Shown: positions 1 through 6,542, numbered from the stretch's first letter. The stretch is DNA of 7,353 bases from Pseudomonadota bacterium (GCA_023393575.1 JAEWKX010000220.1:1-7353); one strand, 5' to 3'. The notes: a model not told the origin generated them from the sequence alone. Made by a program: numbers and translations.

Positions 1-740
1 GCATTCCCCGCCGTGACCGTACCTTCCTTGTCGAAGGCTGGCCGGAGCTTCGCCATGCTGTCGAACGTGGCACCAAGCCGGATATATTCGTCGTTCTCTA
101 CGGAGACATCACCCTTCTTGCCCTTGATCACGTAGGGCACGATTTCATCCTTGAACCGGCCGGTGGCCTGAGCTGCCTCGGCCTTGTTCTGCGAGGAAAC
201 GGCAAACTGGTCCTGTTCGTCGCGCGACAGCTGCCACTGGCGGGCGATATTCTCGGCGGTGATTCCCATGTGATAGCCATAGAAGGCGTCCGTCAGGCCG
301 TCCTTGATCATGGTGTCGACCATCTTCATATCGCCCATCTTCACCCCTCCGCGCAGATGCGCGCAATGCGGCGCCATCGACATGGATTCCTGGCCGCCGG
401 CAACGATGATCTTCGCATCGCCCAGCGCGATTTGCTGCGACCCGAGCGCGACGGCCCGCAAACCCGACCCGCAGAGCTGGTTGACGCCCCAGGCGGTCGC
501 CTCCTGCCGGACGCCGGCCTTCATCGCGGCCTGGCGTGCAGGATTTTGCCCTTCTCCCGCCGGCAGCACCTGACCGAGGATGACCTCGTCCACTTCGCTA
601 CCTTCGACGCCCGCCCGCGACAGCGCGCCCCTTATGGCTGCGGACCCGAGCTCGTGCGCCGGCACGATGGCGAAGGCGCCGTTGAAGGAACCCACGGCCG
701 TGCGGGCGGCGGATGCGATCACGATCGATGGTTGTGTCAC
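1..740 (-). CDS. phaA: Acetyl-CoA acetyltransferase (beta-ketothiolase), N-terminal 246 residues, 3' end outside window
   Basis: It condenses two acetyl-CoA to acetoacetyl-CoA, the first step of polyhydroxybutyrate (PHB) synthesis in the cytoplasm; in rhizobia the product is reduced by PhaB, whose gene usually lies just downstream, here beyond the left edge. The start is a GTG at 740-738, preceded by AGGAG at 751-747 with a 6-nt spacer; the protein begins [17 protein letters not shown], as thiolases do. The segment [14 protein letters not shown] (residues 87-100) carries the nucleophilic Cys90, equivalent to Cys89 of the Zoogloea enzyme. [11 protein letters not shown] follows, and the visible part ends in TAGN, the start of the conserved TAGNASG motif. 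The His and second Cys of the active site lie outside. The frame is open throughout. It is divergent from phaR, which fits its being a PHB gene rather than a degradative thiolase, though thiolase substrate range cannot be read from sequence. Confidence 0.95.
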   Translation of the reverse strand, partial: MTQPSIVIASAARTAVGSFNGAFAIVPAHELGSAAIRGALSRAGVEGSEVDEVILGQVLPAGEGQNPARQAAMKAGVRQEATAWGVNQLCGSGLRAVALGSQQIALGDAKIIVAGGQESMSMAPHCAHLRGGVKMGDMKMVDTMIKDGLTDAFYGYHMGITAENIARQWQLSRDEQDQFAVSSQNKAEAAQATGRFKDEIVPYVIKGKKGDVSVENDEYIRLGATFDSMAKLRPAFDKEGTVTAGN

Positions 741-893
741 GGGTGTCTCCTCGTCATTTCGCTTTTGCTCAAAGACTGACAAAGCTTGGAGATGAAGTCA
801 AACGGCGGGGAATGAGACTTTCAGCGGAAGAAATTTGATATTTGAAAGCCTTGCTGCGCGGCCGTTGCGTCCCGCCGCGGCGCACAAAAAACA

Positions 894-921
894 TTGTCAG
901 CCCGCTTCGTTTGCGCATACA
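894..921 (+). promoter_or_regulatory. Candidate sigma-70-type promoter of phaR
   Basis: TTGTCA at 894-899 (5 of 6 matches to the -35 consensus) is followed after 16 nt by CATACA at 916-921 (ATA core of a -10). Transcription would begin near 928, giving a leader of about 48 nt before the phaR ATG. The -10 is a loose match, as is common in Alphaproteobacteria, so this is a candidate only. The opposite-facing phaA promoter must lie in the same spacer; a weak TTGACT at 801-796 on the minus strand has no convincing partner. Confidence 0.4.
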
Positions 922-935
922 GTCCTTTGGGGAGA

Positions 936-962
936 GCTCCTCCGGCGTGAGATGCGAGGAGC
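936..962 (+). promoter_or_regulatory. Leader stem-loop with tandem Shine-Dalgarno-like repeats upstream of phaR
   Basis: GCTCCTC at 936-942 is perfectly complementary to GAGGAGC at 956-962, giving a 7-bp stem with a 13-nt loop. The 7-mer CGAGGAG is repeated in tandem at 955-961 and 962-968, and the second copy belongs to the AGGAGG ribosome-binding site (964-969, 6 nt before the ATG). The CTCCTC tract at 937-942 could therefore pair either with the first copy, leaving the binding site free, or with the second copy, covering it. The sequence complementarity is seen directly; a regulatory role is inferred. Confidence 0.35.
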
Positions 963-975
963 GAGGAGGCGAAGA

Positions 976-1551
976 ATGGCCAAGACCGAAGGCGAAACCG
1001 TCATCAAGAAATATGCAAACCGGCGCCTCTACAATACGGGCACCAGTACGTATGTTACGCTCGAAGACCTCGCGAAGATGGTGAAGAAGGGCGAGGAGTT
1101 CGTCGTGCAGGACGCCAAGACCGGTGAGGACATAACCCACTCGGTTCTCACGCAGATCATCTTCGAGCAGGAATCCAAGACCGGAAACACCCTGCTGCCC
1201 ATCTCCTTCCTGCGGCAACTGATCTCCTATTACGGCGATCAGATGCAGATGGTAGTACCGACATTCCTGGAGCATTCGATGCAGGCCTTCGCGGAGCAGC
1301 AGACCCAGATGCGGGAGCAGATGACCCGCGCCTTCGGAGACACATCGCTCTCAAAAAACCTGCAGGCGCCGATGCAGCTGATGGAGGAGCAGGTGCGGCG
1401 GAACACCGAAATGTTCCGGCAGGCGATGCAGATGTTTTCTCCTTTCGGAGGCCAACCACCGGCCTCATCGTCCAGGAAATCCGATCCTAAGGATATCGAA
1501 GAGCTCAAGGAGCAGTTGCGGACGCTCCAGAACAGACTGGACAATCTCTGA
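976..1551 (+). CDS. phaR: PHB/PHA accumulation regulator PhaR (AniA), 191 aa
   Basis: This is a cytoplasmic DNA-binding regulator of carbon storage. Family members repress phasin and other PHB genes and are thought to sense PHB granules; the rhizobial homologue was also named aniA. Residues about 8-67 (VIKKYANRRLYNTGTSTYVTL onward, with EDLAKMV and DITHSVL) form the PHB accumulation regulator DNA-binding domain. Residues about 73-105 (LLPISFLRQLISYYG, then VPTFLEHSMQAF) match the PHB accumulation domain. A Gln/Met-rich helical stretch (105-155) and a charged C-terminal heptad-like helix (172-191) suggest oligomerisation. The ATG at 976 has AGGAGG at 964-969. An in-frame ATG at 952 would add MRGARRRR but has no ribosome-binding site. 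The gene is divergent from phaA, its expected regulatory partner, and ends in a strong hairpin terminator. Confidence 0.95.
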   Translation: MAKTEGETVIKKYANRRLYNTGTSTYVTLEDLAKMVKKGEEFVVQDAKTGEDITHSVLTQIIFEQESKTGNTLLPISFLRQLISYYGDQMQMVVPTFLEHSMQAFAEQQTQMREQMTRAFGDTSLSKNLQAPMQLMEEQVRRNTEMFRQAMQMFSPFGGQPPASSSRKSDPKDIEELKEQLRTLQNRLDNL

Positions 1552-1580
1552 CACCGCACGTCGGGACTGATCACCGGGCA

Positions 1581-1612
1581 ACAAAAAAGGCCGGAGAACC
1601 GGCCTTTTTTGT
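1581..1612. terminator. Bidirectional rho-independent terminator between phaR and rpmF
   Basis: A perfect 14-bp stem (1581-1594 with 1599-1612) closes an AGAA tetraloop. The core is GGCCGG/CCGGCC, flanked by six A on the left and six T on the right, so each transcript gets a GC-rich hairpin followed by a U tract. It lies 29 nt after the phaR stop and 19 nt after the rpmF stop on the opposite strand, the expected place for a terminator shared by two convergent genes. Confidence 0.93.
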
Positions 1613-1631
1613 TTGAAGTCATCAGAAAGGC

Positions 1632-1817
1632 TTACGCGCTTTCCTTCGGCGTCAGGACCTGGCGGCCGCGATACATCCCCGTCTTCAGGTCGATGTGGTG
1701 CGGACGGCGGAGTTCGCCGGAGTTCTTGTCTTCGATGTAGGTTGGAGCCTTCAGCGCGTCGGCCGAACGGCGCATACCGCGTTTCGACGGGCTCGTTTTT
1801 CTCTTCTGTACAGCCAT
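1632..1817 (-). CDS. rpmF: 50S ribosomal protein L32, 61 aa
   Basis: This is a small basic protein of the large ribosomal subunit. It starts [18 protein letters not shown], the typical L32 N-terminus, and continues with a conserved [16 protein letters not shown] block at about residues 40-55. It has no cysteines, so it is the zinc-independent form usual in Alphaproteobacteria rather than a zinc-ribbon L32. The length is normal for the family. GGAG at 1829-1826 lies 8 nt before the ATG. It is the last gene of a minus-strand run with the GST and mtgA genes, but a 146-bp gap with its own candidate promoter suggests separate transcription. It ends at the bidirectional terminator. Confidence 0.97.
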   Translation of the reverse strand: MAVQKRKTSPSKRGMRRSADALKAPTYIEDKNSGELRRPHHIDLKTGMYRGRQVLTPKESA

Positions 1818-1904
1818 TTTCGTTACTCCACTTTTCGTGCAAAGCGTCGTCCCCGGCGGAATTTAGCCGAACTGGACAAGCCTCAATCTCGGAAATTTGG
1901 GCGG

Positions 1905-1933
1905 CTTATACATGCTGATCAGCCGCTTGACCA
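1905..1933 (-). promoter_or_regulatory. Candidate promoter of rpmF
   Basis: Read on the minus strand, TGGTCA (1933-1928) is followed after 17 nt by TATAAG (1910-1905). The -10 is good (5 of 6) and the -35 moderate (4 of 6). Transcription would begin near 1898, leaving an 80-nt leader. The spacer contains the perfect 10-bp palindrome GCTGATCAGC at 1914-1923. Confidence 0.5.
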
Positions 1934-1963
1934 GTCCCCGCCGGCAAAAAAACCCGAATACCG

Positions 1964-2611
1964 CTATGCCTCGTCCTCCGGAACGACCCAGGTCTCGGCA
2001 AGGGCAGCATCCTGCCATTTGATCCAGGCAGGATGCGATTTCATCACGTCCATATAGACAAGCGCGTCCCTGCCCACTGCAAGGTCGTAGACATCGAAAC
2101 GGTTGACCACTGGAGCGAACATCGCGTCTGCTGCCGAGAATCCGCCAAAGAGGAATGGTCCTCCCGACATTTCACGGCATTCCCTCCATATCGTGGAAAT
2201 GCGGGCGACATCGTCCGCCACGCCCTCCGGAAGGGCGATCCCTCGTTTCTCGCGGCGCATGTTCATCGGGCAGGCCCCACGCAGGGAGCGGAAGCCGGAA
2301 AGCATTTCCATGGAAATCGAACGCGCCATGGCGCGTGACGCGGCGGCTTCCGGCCACAGACCTCGGTCGGGAAAAAGCTCGGCAGCATATTCGATGATCG
2401 CGAGCGACTCCCAGACCTGCACCGGCCCGTGATGAAGAACCGGGACCCGCCCCGTCGGCGACACCTCGAAGAAGCTGGGATTCCCTGCGGCAAAGTCGAA
2501 GGGTATCAGCACTTCCTCGAAGGGAATGCCGGCCGCCGTCAACGCGATCCAGGGGCGGAACGACCAGGAGGAATAGTTCTTGTTGCCGATATAAAGGGTA
2601 AGCTGATCCAT
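1964..2611 (-). CDS. Glutathione S-transferase family protein, 215 aa
   Basis: This is a cytoplasmic GST-fold protein; its substrate cannot be told from sequence. The N-terminal thioredoxin-like domain begins MDQLTLYIGNKNYSSWSFRPW. Residues 13-17 (YSSWS) hold the serine positions expected for the catalytic residue. SPTGRVPVL (51-59) supplies the cis-proline loop (Pro57) and ESLAIIEYAAELFP (68-81) the glutathione-binding Glu-Ser and the helix after it. The C-terminal helical domain contains FGGFSAADAMFAPVV (155-169), with the Ser-x-x-Asp capping box typical of GSTs. The length is usual for the family. The start at 2611 is chosen because the thioredoxin fold begins there and GGAG lies 6 nt upstream; the open frame runs 56 codons further, into mtgA, without homology-like content. 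It follows mtgA by 67 nt on the same strand, so co-transcription is possible. A run of seven T follows the TAG stop on the coding strand without a clear stem. Confidence 0.9.
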   Translation of the reverse strand: MDQLTLYIGNKNYSSWSFRPWIALTAAGIPFEEVLIPFDFAAGNPSFFEVSPTGRVPVLHHGPVQVWESLAIIEYAAELFPDRGLWPEAAASRAMARSISMEMLSGFRSLRGACPMNMRREKRGIALPEGVADDVARISTIWRECREMSGGPFLFGGFSAADAMFAPVVNRFDVYDLAVGRDALVYMDVMKSHPAWIKWQDAALAETWVVPEDEA

Positions 2612-2678
2612 CGGGCTCTCCACACGCAGTTCATAGCTATCGGCCTTCGCCCCGGACGACCAATGAAAAGTCTGAACG

Positions 2679-3422
2679 TCACCGATAAATGCAGGTGATG
2701 TAATCGCCGGAACTGCGTGCCCTTCGCTCCACGACGCCGGCAAGCCGCTGCATTCCCCTGCCAGGCTTGCCGGCGACACGGGTGATGGGGTTCGGCAACG
2801 CCACCGCCAGGAGCGCCGCCTGTTTGCGGCTCAAGTCGCTGGCGGAAACGCCGAAATGATATCGAGCGGCAGCTTCGGCGCCATAGATTCCCGGACCCCA
2901 TTCGACAATATTGAGGTAGATCTCCATCAGCCGGTGTTTGGACCAGACGAAATCCGCGGCAATCGCCAGCGGCAGTTCAAGCGCCTTGCGGACAAAGGAC
3001 CTTCCGTTCCAGAGAAACAGGTTCTTGGCGGCCTGCATGGGAATGGTACTGGCACCGCGCGTCGCTTCCCCTTCCAACGCCTCCTGGACCACCGCCTTCA
3101 TCTCCCCCCAGTCCACGCCGGCATGCCTGCAGAACTGCCCATCCTCCGACATCATCACCGATCGGACGAGATTGGGAGACATATCCTCCAGCGCCATCCA
3201 CCGGCGATCATAGCCTTTCAGCAAAGCAAGATCCGCCAGCATGAGCGTCGAGATCGGGTGAACCACCGGTGGCGCATAGAGGAGGATCAGCAGGTAGGGT
3301 GTGATCAGCACGACCAGTGCCAAGAGGATGAGCCGGCGCAGGAAGCGGGCTGCCGATGATCGCCGGCTGCGCCGCAATCCCTCCTCCCCCTCTTCTAACT
3401 GTCGTTCCGGTACAACGTCCAA
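2679..3422 (-). CDS. mtgA: Monofunctional biosynthetic peptidoglycan transglycosylase, 247 aa
   Basis: This is an inner-membrane enzyme with a periplasmic GT51 domain that polymerises lipid II into glycan strands; it lacks a transpeptidase domain. A basic N-terminus (residues 17-30, many Arg) precedes a single membrane anchor at about 31-50. GT51 motif 1 is [13 protein letters not shown] (93-105) with catalytic Glu93. Motif 2 is [15 protein letters not shown] (123-137), then RKALE (145-149) and [15 protein letters not shown] (167-181). The Pro-Met in motif 2, where many GT51 enzymes have Ser/Thr-Gln, is as I recall common in rhizobial MtgA. The length suits the family (E. coli 242 aa). No ATG exists before the anchor. 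TTG at 3422 has AGAGG 5 nt upstream, but TTG at 3377 (232 aa, starting MRRSRRSS) has a purine-rich GGGGGAGG tract and is a real alternative. The gene is divergent from ispA. Confidence 0.93.
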   Translation of the reverse strand: MDVVPERQLEEGEEGLRRSRRSSAARFLRRLILLALVVLITPYLLILLYAPPVVHPISTLMLADLALLKGYDRRWMALEDMSPNLVRSVMMSEDGQFCRHAGVDWGEMKAVVQEALEGEATRGASTIPMQAAKNLFLWNGRSFVRKALELPLAIAADFVWSKHRLMEIYLNIVEWGPGIYGAEAAARYHFGVSASDLSRKQAALLAVALPNPITRVAGKPGRGMQRLAGVVERRARSSGDYITCIYR

Positions 3423-3546
3423 TTTCGCCTCTCGCGTCGGCGACTCTTAGCCTTTGAGGCAGGCAATGGCCAGTGGATTGACCAAAAGTTATCGTCGATC
3501 TCCCGGGCAAGTTGAAGTTGACCGCTGCTCATGCCAAACAGCCGCT

Positions 3547-4461
3547 ATGACCGTGTCCCTGCAGCCATTCGAGCAACATCTCATCGACAGCGCCAAGCAA
3601 ACGGAGGCGCTTCTGTCCTCGCTGCTGGGCGACAACTGTCTGGCCGGGGAGATCACGCGTCCGCCATCGCTGCTGGCGGCGATGCGGCACGGGACACTGA
3701 ATGGCGGCAAGCGTCTGCGGCCCTTTCTCGTACAGGAAAGCGCAGCACTCCTTGGGGGTGATGCGCAGGTCGCTGCGCGGGTCGGATGCGCGCTCGAATG
3801 CGTGCACTGCTACTCCCTGATCCACGACGACCTGCCCGCCATGGACGACGACGACATCCGCCGTGGCCGGCCGACGGTCCACAAGGCGTTCGACGAGGCC
3901 TCCGCGATCCTGGCGGGGGACAGCCTGCTGACCTTCGCCTTCGACATCATCGCGGCACCCGAGACGCGGCTGGCGGACAGGTCGAAGGTCGAACTGATCC
4001 TTGCCTTGGCCCGGGCGTCCGGTATCGGCGGCATGACGGGGGGCCAGGCGCTGGATCTCGCCGCCGAGACGTCTCCGCCTGACGAAACGGGAATCCTGAC
4101 CCTGCAGGCGATGAAGACCGGAGCGCTCTTGCGTTTTGCCTGCGAGGCAGGCGCCATCGTGGCGGGATCGGATACGGAGGATCGGCAGCGGCTGCGGACC
4201 TTCGGGCAGAAGATCGGCCTCGCGTTTCAGCTGGCCGACGATCTGCTCGACGTCACCGCCGATGCCGCGACCATGGGCAAGGCCACCGGCAAGGACGCCG
4301 GTCGAGGCAAGGGAACGCTGGTGGCGCTGCATGGAACGGCATGGGCGGAAGAACGGCTTGCCACCCTCGCGAGAGAGGCCATCGACCTCCTCGCCGGCTT
4401 CGGTCCCCGCGCCTCCGTCCTGCAGCAGGCAGCACAGTTCATCGCGGACAGGAAGAGCTGA
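3547..4461 (+). CDS. ispA: Farnesyl diphosphate synthase (polyprenyl synthetase family), 304 aa
   Basis: This cytoplasmic enzyme joins DMAPP and IPP to GPP and then FPP, the precursor of undecaprenyl phosphate, quinone side chains and hopanoids. GGKRLRP (53-59) binds IPP. The first Asp-rich motif DDLPAMD (94-100), preceded by YSLIH with Tyr89 at the chain-length position, resembles E. coli IspA and argues for a C15 product. GGQALDL (165-171), KTG (190-192) and the second Asp-rich motif DDLLD (231-235) complete the family signature. The length fits IspA (E. coli 299 aa). The ATG at 3547 is chosen because family similarity begins there, though no clear Shine-Dalgarno precedes it. In-frame starts at 3466 (ATG) and 3454 (TTG) would add 27 or 31 residues of atypical sequence. 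The xseB and dxs genes that flank ispA in many bacteria are not adjacent here. A short-chain geranylgeranyl synthase is a less likely alternative. Confidence 0.92.
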   Translation: MTVSLQPFEQHLIDSAKQTEALLSSLLGDNCLAGEITRPPSLLAAMRHGTLNGGKRLRPFLVQESAALLGGDAQVAARVGCALECVHCYSLIHDDLPAMDDDDIRRGRPTVHKAFDEASAILAGDSLLTFAFDIIAAPETRLADRSKVELILALARASGIGGMTGGQALDLAAETSPPDETGILTLQAMKTGALLRFACEAGAIVAGSDTEDRQRLRTFGQKIGLAFQLADDLLDVTADAATMGKATGKDAGRGKGTLVALHGTAWAEERLATLAREAIDLLAGFGPRASVLQQAAQFIADRKS

Positions 4462-4495
4462 CGATCCTGATCCTGGATCAGATGTGCGATGGCTC

Positions 4496-4524
4496 CTGAC
4501 GAGCCGCCTGTAACGGCCCGTCAG
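4496..4524. terminator. Hairpin between convergent ispA and the lipoprotein gene, possible terminator
   Basis: CTGACG (4496-4501) pairs with CGTCAG (4519-4524); after one A/C mismatch, GCCG (4503-4506) pairs with CGGC (4514-4517) around a 7-nt loop. It lies 34 nt past the ispA stop and 10 nt past the lipoprotein stop on the other strand, the position of a shared terminator. There is no U tract on either side, so intrinsic termination would be weak; it may instead be a transcript-end stabiliser. Confidence 0.4.
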
Positions 4525-4534
4525 TATAGGTCGG

Positions 4535-5185
4535 TCAGCGCGTGATCGGCGCGATCATGACCTCGACGCGGCGGTTCTGCGCGCGCCCGTCCGGTGCAGC
4601 GTTCGAGGCGATCGGTTGCGACGGCCCGAAGCCCATGGTCGACATGCGGCGCTGGTCGACACCGCGGCCCGCCAGATAATTGGCAACGGATACGGCGCGC
4701 CGTTCGGACAGGCCCTGATTGTGGGCGAGGCTTCCGGTCGAATCCGTATGGCCATTGACGTCGATGAGCGTGCGGTTGAACTTGTTCAACACGATCGCAA
4801 CGGAATCCAGCGTCGGATAGAATGGTGGGATCACCTGATCCTGATCGGTTGCGAAGGTCACGTTGGACGGCATGTTGAGAACGATGCGGTCGCCCACGCG
4901 GGTGACCGAAACGCCGGTCCCCTGCAGTTGCGCCCGCAGTTCCGCTTCCTGCTGGTCCATGTAGTTGCCGATGGCACCGCCGGCGAGACCGCCCACTGCG
5001 GCGCCGATCAGCGCACCCTTACCATCGCCGCCGATCGCAAGTCCGGTAAGGGCGCCGAGACCGGCACCGATGGCGGCGCCCCCGGCCGTGTTGGAAACCT
5101 TCTGCTGACCGGTGTAAGGATCGGTCGTGGTGCAGGCGGACAGATAGGTCGCGGCAAGCGCGACGAATGCAAGCTTCTTGATCAT
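4535..5185 (-). CDS. Glycine-zipper/OmpA-domain outer-membrane lipoprotein, 216 aa
   Basis: This is a predicted lipoprotein that tethers the outer membrane to peptidoglycan. The N-terminus MIKKLAFVALAATYLSAC is a lipoprotein signal peptide with lipobox LSAC and acylated Cys18; Thr at +2 favours outer-membrane sorting. Residues about 34-75 are a glycine-zipper region (repeated GxxxG, e.g. GGAAIGAGLGALTG and GAAVGGLAGGAIG), which could insert in or pack against the membrane. The rest is an OmpA C-terminal domain: NGHTDSTGS (144-152), NQGLSERRA (156-164) and GRAQNRRVEV (200-209). Asp148 and Arg163 have the 15-residue spacing of the diaminopimelate-binding pair in Acinetobacter OmpA. It resembles the YiaD/Pal-like group but is not the tol-pal Pal by context. 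The start is fixed by the lipobox. Its ribosome-binding site is weak: only GGGGA, 11 nt upstream and within an inverted repeat. It lies 74 nt downstream of ispG on the same strand. Confidence 0.92.
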   Translation of the reverse strand: MIKKLAFVALAATYLSACTTTDPYTGQQKVSNTAGGAAIGAGLGALTGLAIGGDGKGALIGAAVGGLAGGAIGNYMDQQEAELRAQLQGTGVSVTRVGDRIVLNMPSNVTFATDQDQVIPPFYPTLDSVAIVLNKFNRTLIDVNGHTDSTGSLAHNQGLSERRAVSVANYLAGRGVDQRRMSTMGFGPSQPIASNAAPDGRAQNRRVEVMIAPITR

Positions 5186-5194
5186 CCGAATCGA

Positions 5195-5251
5195 TGTCCC
5201 CGTCGTCTATGGTCACTCGTCATTACCACGAAATGCGGCAGGACGGGGACA
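5195..5251 (-). repeat. 10-bp perfect inverted repeat in the ispG-lipoprotein spacer
   Basis: TGTCCCCGTC at 5195-5204 and GACGGGGACA at 5242-5251 are exact reverse complements separated by 37 nt. In the minus-strand transcript the second arm ends 9 nt before the lipoprotein ATG and contains GGGGA, the only Shine-Dalgarno-like tract there. A smaller TGGT/ACCA pair (5210-5213 and 5225-5228) lies inside the loop. It may be an RNA hairpin controlling translation or separating ispG and lipoprotein expression, or a two-half-site operator. Confidence 0.5.
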
Positions 5252-5259
5252 CGGAAAGG

Positions 5260-6510
5260 TCATTCCGCGGCAGTGCGTTGACCAAAACGCTGTTCGATGT
5301 AGTCGATCACCAGCTTCTCGAAATCGGCCGCAATGTCCGGCCCACGCAGAGTCAGTGCCTTCTTGCCGTCGATGAAGACCGGAGCTGCCGGCGTCTCGCC
5401 CGTACCGGGAAGTGAGATGCCGATATCGGCATGCTTGCTCTCGCCGGGGCCGTTGACGATGCATCCCATCACCGCGACGTTGAGGGCTTCGACGCCGGGA
5501 TATTTCTCGCGCCACACCGGCATGTTCTTGCGAATGTCCTCCTGGATGCGCTGCGCCAGCTCCTGGAAGACCGTGGAGGTGGTACGGCCGCAACCGGGAC
5601 AGGCCGCGACCACGGGAGTGAACTGCCGGAATCCCATCACCTGCAGCAATTCCTGGGCTACCTGCACTTCGCGGGTGCGGTCGCCGTTCGGCTCCGGCGT
5701 CAGCGAGTTGCGGATGGTGTCGCCGATGCCCTGCTGCAGGACATAACCCATGGCGGCGGACGAGGCGACAATACCCTTCGTGCCCATACCGGCTTCCGTG
5801 AGGCCAAGATGGAGCGCATGGTTCGAACGTTCGGCCAGCATCGAGTAGACGGCGATCAGGTCCTGGACCTGGCTGACCTTGGCCGAAAGGATGATCCGGT
5901 CGCGCGGCAGGCCGATGTTCTCCGCCAGCTCCGCGGAAATCAGCGCCGACTGGCAAATCGCCTCGTGCATCACCTGCCGGGCGGAAAGCGGCGACCCTTC
6001 GCTCGCGTTGCGGTCCATCAGTGTCGTCAGCAGGTCCTGGTCGAGCGAGCCCCACTTGACGCCGATGCGCACCGGCTTGTCGTAGCGGATCGCCATCTCG
6101 ATGATATCGGCGAACTGCTTGTCCTTCCTGTCCTTGAAGCCGACATTGCCCGGGTTGATGCGATACTTCGCCAGCGCCTCTGCGCAGGCCGGATGATCCG
6201 CCAGAAGCTTGTGGCCGATATAATGGAAGTCGCCGACCAGCGGTACGTCCATGCCGAGGCGCAGCAGGCGTTCACGAATCTTCGGCACCGCCGCCGCACT
6301 TTCGTCGCGATCGACGGTGATGCGCACGATCTCGGAGCCCGCCTGGTAGAGGGCCGCCACCTGTGCCACGGTGGAATCGACGTCCGCCGTATCGGTATTG
6401 GTCATGGACTGGACAACCACCGGCGCCCCGCCCCCGACGATCACGCCACCGACATCGACGGCGACCGTCGCCCGGCGAGGCTTCGGATCGTACTCAAGGC
6501 ATCTGGACAT
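5260..6510 (-). CDS. ispG: 4-hydroxy-3-methylbut-2-en-1-yl diphosphate synthase (flavodoxin), 416 aa
   Basis: This is the penultimate enzyme of the methylerythritol phosphate pathway. It reductively opens the cyclic diphosphate MEcPP to HMBPP with a [4Fe-4S] cluster and flavodoxin or ferredoxin as donor; it is also called gcpE. The N-terminal TIM-barrel contains [11 protein letters not shown] (31-41), DFHYIGHKL (94-102), RINPGNVG (117-124) and GVKWGSLD (150-157), all typical. The cluster domain has CPGC (Cys304, Cys307) and GCIVNGPGE (349-357) with Cys350 and Glu357, matching E. coli Cys270, Cys273, Cys305 and Glu312. The gap between Cys307 and Cys350 is 43 residues against 32 in E. coli, and the protein is 416 rather than 372 aa, a longer form usual in Alphaproteobacteria. 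The ATG at 6510 is preceded by a weak GAG-containing site. It lies 99 nt after the MFS gene and upstream of the lipoprotein gene. Confidence 0.97.
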   Translation of the reverse strand: MSRCLEYDPKPRRATVAVDVGGVIVGGGAPVVVQSMTNTDTADVDSTVAQVAALYQAGSEIVRITVDRDESAAAVPKIRERLLRLGMDVPLVGDFHYIGHKLLADHPACAEALAKYRINPGNVGFKDRKDKQFADIIEMAIRYDKPVRIGVKWGSLDQDLLTTLMDRNASEGSPLSARQVMHEAICQSALISAELAENIGLPRDRIILSAKVSQVQDLIAVYSMLAERSNHALHLGLTEAGMGTKGIVASSAAMGYVLQQGIGDTIRNSLTPEPNGDRTREVQVAQELLQVMGFRQFTPVVAACPGCGRTTSTVFQELAQRIQEDIRKNMPVWREKYPGVEALNVAVMGCIVNGPGESKHADIGISLPGTGETPAAPVFIDGKKALTLRGPDIAADFEKLVIDYIEQRFGQRTAAE

Positions 6511-6527
6511 TTTGGTCTCGTCGGCTG

Positions 6528-6542
6528 GAAAGGATACCTTTC
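6528..6542 (-). promoter_or_regulatory. Short palindrome in the ispG leader
   Basis: Read on the minus strand, GAAAGG-TAT-CCTTTC is a perfect 6-bp inverted repeat with a 3-nt centre, and a further 3 bp (CTG/CAG) can pair across one bulge. It ends 17 nt before the ispG ATG, directly upstream of the ribosome-binding region. As DNA it could be a small operator; as RNA the tight loop makes only a modest hairpin. A consensus-like TTGACA lies further up at 6570-6565 but has no matching -10. Confidence 0.35.

Noticed and set aside
270..779. Plus-strand open frame of 169 codons over phaA
   Set aside because: It is antisense to a thiolase with an intact active-site motif and has no ribosome-binding site or familiar sequence.
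774..801. phaA promoter built on TTGACT at 801-796 (minus strand)
   Set aside because: At the correct spacing the -10 would be CAGTCT, only a 2 of 6 match; too weak to annotate.
855..884. GC-rich inverted repeat as a terminator in the phaA-phaR spacer
   Set aside because: The stem is only about 5 bp with an 11-nt loop, no U tract follows on either strand, and no gene ends there.
1946..1952. Seven-T run after the GST gene as a terminator (minus strand)
   Set aside because: No stable GC-rich stem directly precedes the run, so I could not support an intrinsic terminator.
2612..2779. N-terminal extension of the GST frame by 56 codons
   Set aside because: It overlaps the mtgA 3' end, has no GST-like sequence, and the start at 2611 has a well-placed GGAG.
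3529..4332. Minus-strand open frame of 267 codons antisense to ispA
   Set aside because: ispA has all family motifs on the plus strand; the antisense translation is low-complexity Arg/Gly/Gln-rich with no domain or start signal.
4616..5281. Plus-strand open frame of 221 codons over the lipoprotein gene
   Set aside because: The minus-strand frame has a lipobox, glycine zipper and OmpA motifs; the antisense frame shows none.
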